Part shown: positions 15,252-22,691 of the stretch, one piece after another
Layout: the number at the start of each line of letters is the position of its first letter
Numbering within the stretch: the first letter of the stretch is position 1
Assembly (NCBI GenBank): GCA_963850415.1
Contig: CAWKLE010000002.1
Span: forward strand, 248,001 to 312,000
Direction: 5' to 3'
DNA length: 64,000 bases
Origin: VAXT01 sp963850415
GTDB taxonomy: Bacteria > Actinomycetota > Thermoleophilia > Gaiellales > Gaiellaceae
The notes under the pieces: generated by a model
Database searches by the model: none
What the model saw: only the letters and a program-made list of their open reading frames with translations
What the model was told of the DNA's origin: nothing
Made by a program: the position numbers and the translations under genes

Positions 15252-17915
15252 ATGAAGACCATCGATCGAATGCGTTTCACACGACTGCTCACCCTTGCCG
15301 TGCTCGTCCTGACGGCAGCTGTCCTGACCGCCGGAGCCCTGGCCGCCGGCAACCAGGGCGCGAGGGTCCGGCTCGGCCAGAGCGGCTTCGGCCGGATCCT
15401 GGTCGACTCCCACGGCAGGACGCTGTACATGTGGGCGCACGACCGGCGGGGCAGGAGCACCTGCAACGGCAAGTGCGCAATGGCCTGGCCACCGCTCATC
15501 ACGCACGGCAAGCCGAAGGCGCTCATGGGCGCCCGGCGCGCTCTGCTCGGCACGACCCTGCGCAAGGACGGCAGGCGGCAGGTCACGTACCACGGCCACC
15601 CGCTCTACCGCTTCGTCAACGACAGGAAGCCGGGTCAGACGACAGGCGCCGGGCTGATCGTCCTGGGCGCTCGGTTCGACCCGGTCTCCTCGGCGGGAAA
15701 CGCGGTGCGCAAGCCTTCGAGTCGCTTCCAGCGTCCGAAGCTCCAGCACGGCGTCCTCACGGTCGAGGGCACCGCGGCGAGCGAGAAGATCGCGCTGCGG
15801 CTGAAGGCCGGCTCTCCCGGCATCCTCCAGGTCGACGTCGGCGACAACGGCTCCGCTGATTTCAGCTTCGAGCTGAGGCGGGTCGCGCGAATCGCCGTCG
15901 ATGCCCAGGGCGGTGACGATCTCGTCCGCATCGACGACGCGAACGGCGCGTTCACTCCGGCCATCCCGACCACCCTCGCGGGCGGCGACGGAAACGACAC
16001 GCTGCTCGGAGGCCTCGGGGCGGAGACCCTCCTCGGAGGCAACGGCAACGACACGCTGGACGGCAACGGCGGCAACGACCGGGCCTTCATGGGCGCGGGC
16101 GACGACACGTTCGTCTGGGATCCGGGCGACGGCAGTGACAGCGTCGAGGGCGAGGCGGGCGCGGACACGATGCGCTTCAACGGCGCCAACGCCGCCGAGC
16201 AGGTCGATCTGTCGGCGAACGGGAACCGGCTGCGCTTCTTCCGCAACCCGGCGAACATCACGATGGACACGGCGGGCGTCGAGCGCGTCGACTTCAACGC
16301 TCTGGGCGGTGCGGACGTGGTCAACGTCGGCGACCTGACCGGAACGGACGTCGGCAACGTGAACGTCGATCTCGCCGCGGCTCTCGGCGGATCGAACGGC
16401 GACGGCCAGACCGACCACGTGACCGTCAACGGCACCGACGGGAACGACGCGATCACCGTCAACGGGAATGCTGCCGGTGTCGCCGTCTCCGGACTGCGGA
16501 CGTCGGTCGCGCTTCTGCACCAGGAGCCCGGCGACGAGCTCGCTGTCAACGGCCGTGGGGGCGGCGACATGATCTCCGCCGCCATGCTCCCGGCTCAGTC
16601 GATCGCGCTGACCCTCGACGGCGGCGCGGGTGACGACACGATCGCCGGCAGCCAGGGCGTCGACACGCTGCTCGGCGACGACGGCAACGACACGATCGAC
16701 GGCAACGGCGGCAACGACCGGGCCTTCATGGGCGCGGGCGACGACACGTTCGTCTGGGATCCGGGCGACGGCAGTGACAGCGTCGAGGGCGAGGCAGGCG
16801 CGGACACGATGCGGTTCAACGGAGCCAACATCGCCGAGCGCGTTTCCCTGCTGGCCGACGGGAACCGGCTGAAGTTCTTCCGTGCCCCCGGCAACGTGAC
16901 GATGGATACGGCGGGCGTCGAGCGGGTCGACTTCAACGCCCTCGGCGGGCCCGACAGCATCTCGGTAAGCGACCTGACGGGCACCGACGTCGGCACGGTG
17001 AACCTCGATCTGGCGTCGACACTCGGCGGGGGCCAGGGCAACGGCCAGGCCGACCACGTCCTCGTCGAAGGTACGAACGACGGGGACCGGATCCGCGTCA
17101 ACAGTGACGCTTCCGGCGTCGTCGTAGCCGGACTAAGGGCCGTCGTGGCGATTCGGCACCAGGAGCCGGCGGACGCGCTCGCCGTCGACGGTGTCGGGGG
17201 CAACGACGACATCGCGGCGGCCGGCCTCCCGGCTCAGGCGATCGGCCTGACCCTCGACGGAGGCTCTGGAGACGACGAGCTCTTCGGCGGCCAGGGCGAC
17301 GACAGGCTGGTCGGCGGAGACGGCAACGACACGCTCGACGGCAGCAAGGGCAACGACCTTGCCCAGATGGGCGCCGGCGACGACACGTTCGAGTGGGATC
17401 CCGGTGACGGCAGCGACACCGTCGAAGGCGAGGACGGCTCTGACACGATGAGATTCATCGGAGCCAACATCGCCGAGAAGATCGATGTCTCGGCGAACGG
17501 AGACCGCGTGCGGTTCTCCCGCGACATCGGCAATGTGACGATGGACACCGCCGGCGTCGAGCAGATCGACTTCGAGGCGCTCGCCGGGGCCGACCTGGTC
17601 ACGGTCAACGACGTGACTGGAACCGACCTCCGAACCTTGCAGCTCGACCTCGACGGCGCGGCTCCCGGCGGAGGCGACGGTGAGCCCGACCGCGTCGTCC
17701 TCAACGGCACCAACGGCGACGACGCGATCAGGGTCTTCGGCGACGCACAGGGCGTGAACGTGAAAGGCCTCGCCCCCTTGGTCGAGATCCTCCACCCCGA
17801 GTTCGCGAACGACCGGCTCGACCTCAATACGGGCCAGGGCCAGGACTCGGTGGATGCGAGCCAGCTGGCGCCCGGCACGATCCCGCTCTTCGTGGACGGC
17901 GTGCCCGTTCCCTAG
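15252..17915 (+). CDS. Secreted Lipoprotein_15/RTX calcium-repeat fusion protein
   Basis: 887 residues from the ATG at 15252, after GAAAGGAAG. A signal peptide of about 34 residues is followed by a COG4315/PF03640-type domain (residues 40-150; RTLYMWAHD, CNGKCAMAWPP, YHGHPLYRF). The rest is RTX-like nonapeptide sequence (GGDGNDTLLGG, GNGNDTLDG) in three units of 213 residues. Each unit has a Ca-binding cluster, an Asp-rich MGAGDDTFVWDPGDGSD segment and a longer beta-rich part. It is probably a large extracellular Ca-dependent structural or adhesive protein. There is no type I secretion system nearby, and Sec export is indicated by the signal peptide. Confidence 0.8.
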   Translation: MKTIDRMRFTRLLTLAVLVLTAAVLTAGALAAGNQGARVRLGQSGFGRILVDSHGRTLYMWAHDRRGRSTCNGKCAMAWPPLITHGKPKALMGARRALLGTTLRKDGRRQVTYHGHPLYRFVNDRKPGQTTGAGLIVLGARFDPVSSAGNAVRKPSSRFQRPKLQHGVLTVEGTAASEKIALRLKAGSPGILQVDVGDNGSADFSFELRRVARIAVDAQGGDDLVRIDDANGAFTPAIPTTLAGGDGNDTLLGGLGAETLLGGNGNDTLDGNGGNDRAFMGAGDDTFVWDPGDGSDSVEGEAGADTMRFNGANAAEQVDLSANGNRLRFFRNPANITMDTAGVERVDFNALGGADVVNVGDLTGTDVGNVNVDLAAALGGSNGDGQTDHVTVNGTDGNDAITVNGNAAGVAVSGLRTSVALLHQEPGDELAVNGRGGGDMISAAMLPAQSIALTLDGGAGDDTIAGSQGVDTLLGDDGNDTIDGNGGNDRAFMGAGDDTFVWDPGDGSDSVEGEAGADTMRFNGANIAERVSLLADGNRLKFFRAPGNVTMDTAGVERVDFNALGGPDSISVSDLTGTDVGTVNLDLASTLGGGQGNGQADHVLVEGTNDGDRIRVNSDASGVVVAGLRAVVAIRHQEPADALAVDGVGGNDDIAAAGLPAQAIGLTLDGGSGDDELFGGQGDDRLVGGDGNDTLDGSKGNDLAQMGAGDDTFEWDPGDGSDTVEGEDGSDTMRFIGANIAEKIDVSANGDRVRFSRDIGNVTMDTAGVEQIDFEALAGADLVTVNDVTGTDLRTLQLDLDGAAPGGGDGEPDRVVLNGTNGDDAIRVFGDAQGVNVKGLAPLVEILHPEFANDRLDLNTGQGQDSVDASQLAPGTIPLFVDGVPVP
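16061..17880 (+). repeat. Three tandem 639-bp units inside the RTX gene
   Basis: Equivalent points lie at 16061, 16700 and 17339, so the period is exactly 639 bases (213 codons) twice. Copies 1 and 2 are nearly identical for about 100 bases from this point; copy 3 has diverged. This points to one old and one recent in-frame duplication or to gene conversion. Confidence 0.85.
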
Positions 17916-17938
17916 AGCGCGGCGAATGCGGCAGCGAA

Positions 17939-17962
17939 GCGGGGGCCTCTCGAGGCCCCCGC
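17939..17962 (+). terminator. Hairpin after the RTX gene
   Basis: An 11-pair GC-only inverted repeat (GCGGGGGCCTC and its complement around TC), 24 bases after the stop of the RTX gene. It has no T tract, so it may act as a stall hairpin or with Rho. It ends 17 bases before the proposed start of the serine hydrolase. Confidence 0.55.
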
Positions 17963-17979
17963 CGACCTGTCCGGGTACG

Positions 17980-18702
17980 GTGCCCAACTTGCTCGTCACA
18001 GCCGACGACCGCGCGAGCTTCGAGGCTCTGCAGGCGACCATCGAGGGCACGGTGGGCCTCGCCGTTGCTCCGATCGGAGCGGGACGGTCGGTCGAGGAGC
18101 TCGGGACGATTCGGGGCGGTGTCGCCTGGTCGACGATCAAGGTCCCGCTTGCGCTCGCCGTCGCGGCGCGTAAACCCGGCGAGCGCGACGAGGAGCTGAT
18201 CGACGCCGCACTGATGGTCTCGGACAACGACGCCTCGCTGGCCCTGTGGGAGCGCCTCGGGCCGCCCGAGGCGGCAGCCGCCGCGGTGGAGGACGTCCTC
18301 GCCTCGGCCGGCGACACCGCGACGAGGGTCGAGGCGCAGGTTCTCCGCGCGGGCTTCACCCCGTTCGGCCAGACCGAGTGGTCGCTGGCGGCGCAGGTGC
18401 GTTTGATGGCCGCCTTGCCCGACCTGCCGCACGCGGAGGCGATTCGCTCCCGCATGCGCCGAGTCGTTCCGGAGCAGCGCTGGGGACTCGGAGCACTCGG
18501 CGCCGACGTGGAGTTGAAGGGCGGGTGGGGCCCCGATCCCGAGGGCCGGCACCTCGTCCGCCAGATGGGCATCGTCGGCGGCCTGCTCGCGGTTGCGCTG
18601 GCTGCGGTCCCGACCGATGGTGCGTTCGAGTCGGGCATCGCGATCCTGGACCGGCTGGCAGAGTGGCTCGGCGAGTCGCAGGCCGCCCGCGTTCGGCCGT
18701 AG
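17980..18702 (+). CDS. Serine hydrolase of the class A beta-lactamase fold
   Basis: 240 residues from a GTG just after the hairpin. Earlier in-frame starts would place the hairpin inside the gene. The penicillin-recognising triad of motifs is present: SxxK in WSTIKVPLA, SDN in MVSDNDAS, and KGG in ELKGGWG. The Glu of the class A omega loop is not obvious and there is no signal peptide, so a true secreted beta-lactamase is not supported. It may be a DD-peptidase-like or other acyl-serine hydrolase. The following ClC gene starts 13 bases after its stop. Confidence 0.7.
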   Translation: MPNLLVTADDRASFEALQATIEGTVGLAVAPIGAGRSVEELGTIRGGVAWSTIKVPLALAVAARKPGERDEELIDAALMVSDNDASLALWERLGPPEAAAAAVEDVLASAGDTATRVEAQVLRAGFTPFGQTEWSLAAQVRLMAALPDLPHAEAIRSRMRRVVPEQRWGLGALGADVELKGGWGPDPEGRHLVRQMGIVGGLLAVALAAVPTDGAFESGIAILDRLAEWLGESQAARVRP

Positions 18703-18714
18703 ACTCGCCGGGGC

Positions 18715-19995
18715 TTGGCCGAAGAGCAACACGACCTCGGCGGCACCTCGTACGTCCAGCTCGTCGGGCTCGGAGCCGCGATCGGCGTCCCGGCCGCGCT
18801 GCTCGCAGCTCTCTTCCTCGCCCTCGTGCACGACCTCGAGCACTGGCTCTGGACCGACCTGCCGGACCATCTCGGCCACGCGTCTCCGCCCTGGTACCTC
18901 GTCGTCGGCCTGCCGCTCGCGGGGGCGTTCGTGGTGCTCGTCGCGCGCCGCTTCCTGCCGGGCGACGGCGGAGTCTCCCCGCTGGTCGGGCTCCAGGGCG
19001 AGAAGCCGTCGCCGCTCTCACACGCCCCCGGAATCGCCCTCGCGGCCCTGGGGACGCTCTCGTTCGGCGCCGTCCTCGGCCCCGAGATGCCGCTGATCGC
19101 GCTCGGGGCGATCGTCGGCCTCGCCGTCGCACCGCTCTTGCGCCTGGGGAAGCAAGGGAGCGCCCTGCTCGCGGGCGCGGGCTCGTTCTCGGCGATCTCC
19201 GCGCTCTTCGGCGGCCCGATCGTCGGCGGGGTGATGATGGTCGAGTCGGGCGCCGCCGGGCTCGGAGCCTCGCTCGCGCCCGCGCTGCTCCCGGGCTTCG
19301 TCGCGGCGGCAACCGGCTACGTCGTCTTCATCGGCTTCGGGAACTGGGGCGGGCTCGGAACGCCCGGGCTCGTCGAGCCGGGTCTCCCGCCGTACCAGGG
19401 GACGCACATCTACGACCTGATCCTCGCGCTCGCGGTGGGCGTCGTCACAGCGATCCTGGTCACCGTCGTCCGCCGGATCGCGCACCGCGTCGCCGACCTG
19501 CCGCGACCCGAGCTGCCGGTGCTCCTCCTCGCCGGCGGCCTCGCCGTGGGCGTGCTCGCCGAGGTCGCGGACCTGCTCGGCGCGAACTCCCAGGACGTGC
19601 TCTTCTCCGGACAGACCTCGGTGCCCGGGCTCGTCACCGAGAGCTCGACGAAGATCGTCCTCCTCCTGCTCATCTTCAAGGGCGCGGCCTACGCGGTCAG
19701 CCTCGGCTGCGGGTTCCGCGGCGGGCCGATCTTCCCAGCCATCTACCTCGGCACTGCGGTGATGGCGCTGCCCGTGGTCTGGTTCGACATCTCGCCGACG
19801 GTCGCGGTCGCGATCGGGGCCGCCGCGGGCATGGCCGCGATGACGCGGCTCCTGCTGACGCCGATGCTCTTCGCGGCGCTCCTCGTCGGCCTGCAGGGCG
19901 TCGACACCGTTCCGGCGGCGGTGCTCGCGGCCTCCGCGGCGTGGCTTGCGATGCGCGCCATCGATCAGCGGTCGCCGGAAGCGAGCTCCGCCTGA
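18715..19995 (+). CDS. ClC-family chloride channel or H+/Cl- antiporter
   Basis: 426 residues from a TTG, with about ten hydrophobic helices. The ClC motifs are altered but traceable: GPEMPLIALGA at the place of GREGP, keeping the gating Glu; GSFSAISALFGGPIVG for the second motif; and GFRGGPIFPAIYLG for GxFxP. There is no CBS domain. It probably moves chloride or another anion across the membrane. Loss of Arg and Gly in the first motif may change selectivity. The start is uncertain because no ATG lies nearby. Confidence 0.85.
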   Translation: MAEEQHDLGGTSYVQLVGLGAAIGVPAALLAALFLALVHDLEHWLWTDLPDHLGHASPPWYLVVGLPLAGAFVVLVARRFLPGDGGVSPLVGLQGEKPSPLSHAPGIALAALGTLSFGAVLGPEMPLIALGAIVGLAVAPLLRLGKQGSALLAGAGSFSAISALFGGPIVGGVMMVESGAAGLGASLAPALLPGFVAAATGYVVFIGFGNWGGLGTPGLVEPGLPPYQGTHIYDLILALAVGVVTAILVTVVRRIAHRVADLPRPELPVLLLAGGLAVGVLAEVADLLGANSQDVLFSGQTSVPGLVTESSTKIVLLLLIFKGAAYAVSLGCGFRGGPIFPAIYLGTAVMALPVVWFDISPTVAVAIGAAAGMAAMTRLLLTPMLFAALLVGLQGVDTVPAAVLAASAAWLAMRAIDQRSPEASSA

Positions 19996-20001
19996 CTCGG
20001 G

Positions 20002-21144
20002 CTACGCGACGATCGTGAGCTCGCGGGGCGTGTTGTTCAGACGCCGCGCGCCGTCCTCGGTGACGGTGACGATGTCCTCGATCCGCACGCCGAACCTGCC
20101 GGCCAGGTAGATCCCCGGCTCGATCGAAAAGCACATCCCGGGCTCGAGCAGGTGCTGCTCGCCCTCGACCATGTAGGGCGGCTCGTGGGCGGTCAGTCCG
20201 ATCCCGTGCCCGGTCCGGTGGATGAAGTGGTCGCCGTAACCGCCGTCGGCGATCACCGCGCGCGCGGCGCGGTCGACCTCCTGGCACGCCACACCCGGCC
20301 GGACGGCGTCGTACGCCGCCTGCTGAGCCCGCTCGACGATCTCGTGCACGGTCCGCTCCTCGTCCGTCGGCTCGCCGACGTGAACGGTGCGCGTCGTGTC
20401 CGAGCTGTAGCCGTCCACAAGGCCGCCGAAGTCCAGCACGACCATGTCGCCCTCCTCGATCACCCGCTCGCCCAGCTCGTGATGCGGGTTCGCGCCGTTC
20501 GGCCCCGACCCGACCACGGTGAATTCGACCTGCGAGTGGCCATGAGTCTCTAGCGCGTCTGCGAGGTCGGCTCCGATGTCCGTCTCCGTCCGGCCCGCGA
20601 ACCGCACCTCGAGGATGTCGTAGAACGCCGCGTCGGCCGCTTCACCGGCCGCGGTCAGGCGCGCGAGCTCGTCGGCGTCCTTGATCGCGCGCAGCATCGG
20701 CAGCGCCTCGGTCATCGAGACGAAGCCGGAGTCGGGCAGGCGGGCCTGGAGACCGAGCACGTGCAGCGCCCAGGCGGCATCCGAGATCGCGTAGCGGCCC
20801 CTGGGATCGAGGAGCGGCGCCGCGGCCTCGTACGGATCGGTGCCGTCCGACCACTCCGAGAGTTCGAGCTTCGAGCTGCCCGGCGCCGACTCCGCGTCCG
20901 GGCGCTCCAGCACCGGGACGATCAGGGCCGGCTCCCGGTCGGCGGCCAGGACGAGCATCGTCAACCGCTCGGTGACCGCGAGCGGCGCGTACCCGGTCAG
21001 GTAGAGCAGGTCGGGGCCGGGCGTGACGAGGACACCGGAGAGGCCCGCCTCCTGAGCAGACTTGCCGGCGCGCTCCATCCGCGCCTCGAAGTCCTCGGCC
21101 GTGAACGGCGGCGGCCCGGCCGTTTCGTGCGTCGCCTCGGTCAC
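20002..21144 (-). CDS. M24-family aminopeptidase (PepP/PepQ-like)
   Basis: 380 residues from a GTG. The N-terminal creatinase-like domain (LLYLTGYAPLAV) precedes a complete M24 catalytic domain: Asp in VVLDFGG, Asp in SSDTTRTVHVG, His in RTGHGIGLTAHEPP, Glu in FSIEPGIY and Glu in VRIEDIVTV. It resembles Xaa-Pro dipeptidases and aminopeptidases more closely than the M24 gene at 10.0-11.2 kb. It is convergent with the ClC gene, 6 bases apart. Confidence 0.9.
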   Translation of the reverse strand: MTEATHETAGPPPFTAEDFEARMERAGKSAQEAGLSGVLVTPGPDLLYLTGYAPLAVTERLTMLVLAADREPALIVPVLERPDAESAPGSSKLELSEWSDGTDPYEAAAPLLDPRGRYAISDAAWALHVLGLQARLPDSGFVSMTEALPMLRAIKDADELARLTAAGEAADAAFYDILEVRFAGRTETDIGADLADALETHGHSQVEFTVVGSGPNGANPHHELGERVIEEGDMVVLDFGGLVDGYSSDTTRTVHVGEPTDEERTVHEIVERAQQAAYDAVRPGVACQEVDRAARAVIADGGYGDHFIHRTGHGIGLTAHEPPYMVEGEQHLLEPGMCFSIEPGIYLAGRFGVRIEDIVTVTEDGARRLNNTPRELTIVA

Positions 21145-21242
21145 CGGGCCGAGTCTATCGGCGTCGGGAAGCCGCTCTCAGCAGGCATTTCGATAGCCTG
21201 CCGCAGACTCGAGGCCGAGCCGGCGGCGAACCCGGCTGCGAG

Positions 21243-21701
21243 ATGAAGCTCGGAGAGGCACTCACGCTCAGAAGCCAGCTGCTGGCGCGAATCGGGCAGG
21301 TCCGCGATCGGCTGAAGGCGAGCGCGCTCGTGCAGGAGGGCGAGACGCCGTCCGAGGATCCCGCTGAGCTCCTGCGGGAATTCGACGGGATGGCGAGCGA
21401 GCTCGAACGCCTGATCGCGCAGATCAACAAGACGAACCTCTCGACGAAGGTGCCGTCCGGCGAGACGCTCACCGATGCCCTGGCGCGGCGGGACATCCTC
21501 GCGCTCAGGCAGGGCGTGCTCCGCCAGGTGGCCGACGTAGCCGGCGAGAGGCAGCAGCGCTACGGGCGCGCGGAGATCCGGATCCTGCCGACCGTCGACG
21601 TCGGCGAGCTACGACGCCGGGCCGACGATCTCGCGCGGGAGCGGCGCGAGCTCGACGTCTCGATCCAGGAGACGAACTGGCTCACCGAGCTGTCCGAATA
21701 G
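21243..21701 (+). CDS. DIP1984-family protein
   Basis: 152 residues. The whole protein is a helical coiled-coil typical of the DIP1984 family: MKLGEALTLRSQLLARIGQ at the start, the conserved VQEGETPSEDPAELL loop, LIAQINKTN and LTDALARRDIL. Family function is unknown. It is divergent from the M24 gene. Just after its stop lies a tRNA-like fragment, so the 3' flank may be a past integration site. Confidence 0.8.
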   Translation: MKLGEALTLRSQLLARIGQVRDRLKASALVQEGETPSEDPAELLREFDGMASELERLIAQINKTNLSTKVPSGETLTDALARRDILALRQGVLRQVADVAGERQQRYGRAEIRILPTVDVGELRRRADDLARERRELDVSIQETNWLTELSE

Positions 21702-21771
21702 CGAACACGAGTTGGTAGCCAACGAACGAGCGGCGTGTACGGGGCGGCAACTGCCGAAGTTGCATCCTGGT

Positions 21772-21819
21772 GTGCGCTACAGGCGGGCGCACCGGGGGTT
21801 CGAATCCCCCACGTCACCG
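21772..21819 (+). pseudogene. tRNA-like 3' fragment (T arm plus acceptor strand)
   Basis: A perfect T arm (GGGGG TTCGAAT CCCCC, 21794-21810) is followed by ACGTCACC and G, like a tRNA-Ser-type acceptor end but with one extra A. A six-pair hairpin GTGCGC/GCGCAC (21772-21792) precedes it where a variable or anticodon arm would be. No D arm or matching 5' acceptor strand is present, so it is a fragment rather than a tRNA. Confidence 0.42.
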
Positions 21820-21937
21820 AGCAGCGCCTCAACCGGGCACCGCTCACGGGGCACGGGGCACCGTCACTACCACGTGCAGAGCTCGTTCCGCGGCGAGGGT
21901 GGGTAAGGGGACTCGTTCGCTGAAGTAAGCTCGCGGC

Positions 21938-22684
21938 GTGTGCTTCGAGCTCGACTCGGTTCCGCCGATTCAGCCGATCGAGGGTGGGGCCGTCGATCAC
22001 CGCGACCTCGAGCTCGAGAGCGAGGACGGCAACCGCTTCGCCGCGTTCGCCGCGCTGCCCGAGGAGCCGAGCGAGGTCGGCGTCGCGATCCTGCCCGATG
22101 TCCGCGGGCTCTACCGCTTCTACGAGGAGCTGGCGCTGCGCTTCGCCGAGCGCGGAATCGCAGCGATCGCGTTCGACTACTTCGGGCGCACGGCCGGCGT
22201 GGGGAAGAGGGGCGAGGACTTCGACTACATGGAGCACGTGCAGCTCGGCAAGCCCGAGCACGTGCAGACCGACCTTCGCGCCGCGATCGCGTGGCTGCGC
22301 GAACAGGGCGTCGCATCGGTCTTCACGGTCGGCTTCTGCTTCGGCGGGCGCAACTCGTGGCTGGCCGCGGCGAGCGGGCACGACCTGAAAGGCGCCGTCG
22401 GCTTCTACGGGTCACCGGTCGACCGGGACGCGCCCGGCCCCACCACACGCGCCTCGGAGATGAAGGCGCCGATTCTCGCGCTCCAGGCCGGCGCCGACCA
22501 GAACATCACGGCCGAGCACAACGCGGAGTTCGACGAGGCGCTGACCGAAGCGGGCATCGAGCACGAGGTCGTCACGTACCCGGGCGCGCCGCACAGCTTC
22601 TTCGACCGCAAGCAGGCGGAGTTCGCGGACGCCTCGGAGGACGCGTGGAACCGCACCCTCGCGTTCATCGAGCGCCACCGCTAG
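21938..22684 (+). CDS. Dienelactone hydrolase family protein
   Basis: 248 residues from a GTG. An alpha/beta hydrolase with the dienelactone-hydrolase catalytic triad: Cys in GFCFGGRNSW, Asp in QAGADQNIT, and His in APHSFFDR. An early LPDVRGLYRFYEELA strand matches the family. It could open lactones in aromatic-compound breakdown or act on other esters; no ring-cleavage genes are nearby. It sits alone, convergent with the FtsX-type permease. Confidence 0.88.
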   Translation: MCFELDSVPPIQPIEGGAVDHRDLELESEDGNRFAAFAALPEEPSEVGVAILPDVRGLYRFYEELALRFAERGIAAIAFDYFGRTAGVGKRGEDFDYMEHVQLGKPEHVQTDLRAAIAWLREQGVASVFTVGFCFGGRNSWLAAASGHDLKGAVGFYGSPVDRDAPGPTTRASEMKAPILALQAGADQNITAEHNAEFDEALTEAGIEHEVVTYPGAPHSFFDRKQAEFADASEDAWNRTLAFIERHR

Positions 22685-22691
22685 CCGGGCG

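Noticed and set aside
15228..17057. A 609-codon minus-strand open frame in the RTX gene
   Set aside because: Its repeats mirror the Asp/Gly-rich repeats of the plus strand, and no signal or family motif is visible.
16061..17880. CRISPR-like regular repetition
   Set aside because: The period is 639 bases, coding and in frame; there are no short repeats with unique spacers.
17854..17979. Longer N-terminus for the serine hydrolase
   Set aside because: It would overlap the RTX gene and contain the hairpin at 17939-17962, and the extra residues are Arg/Ser/Pro-rich without a signal peptide.
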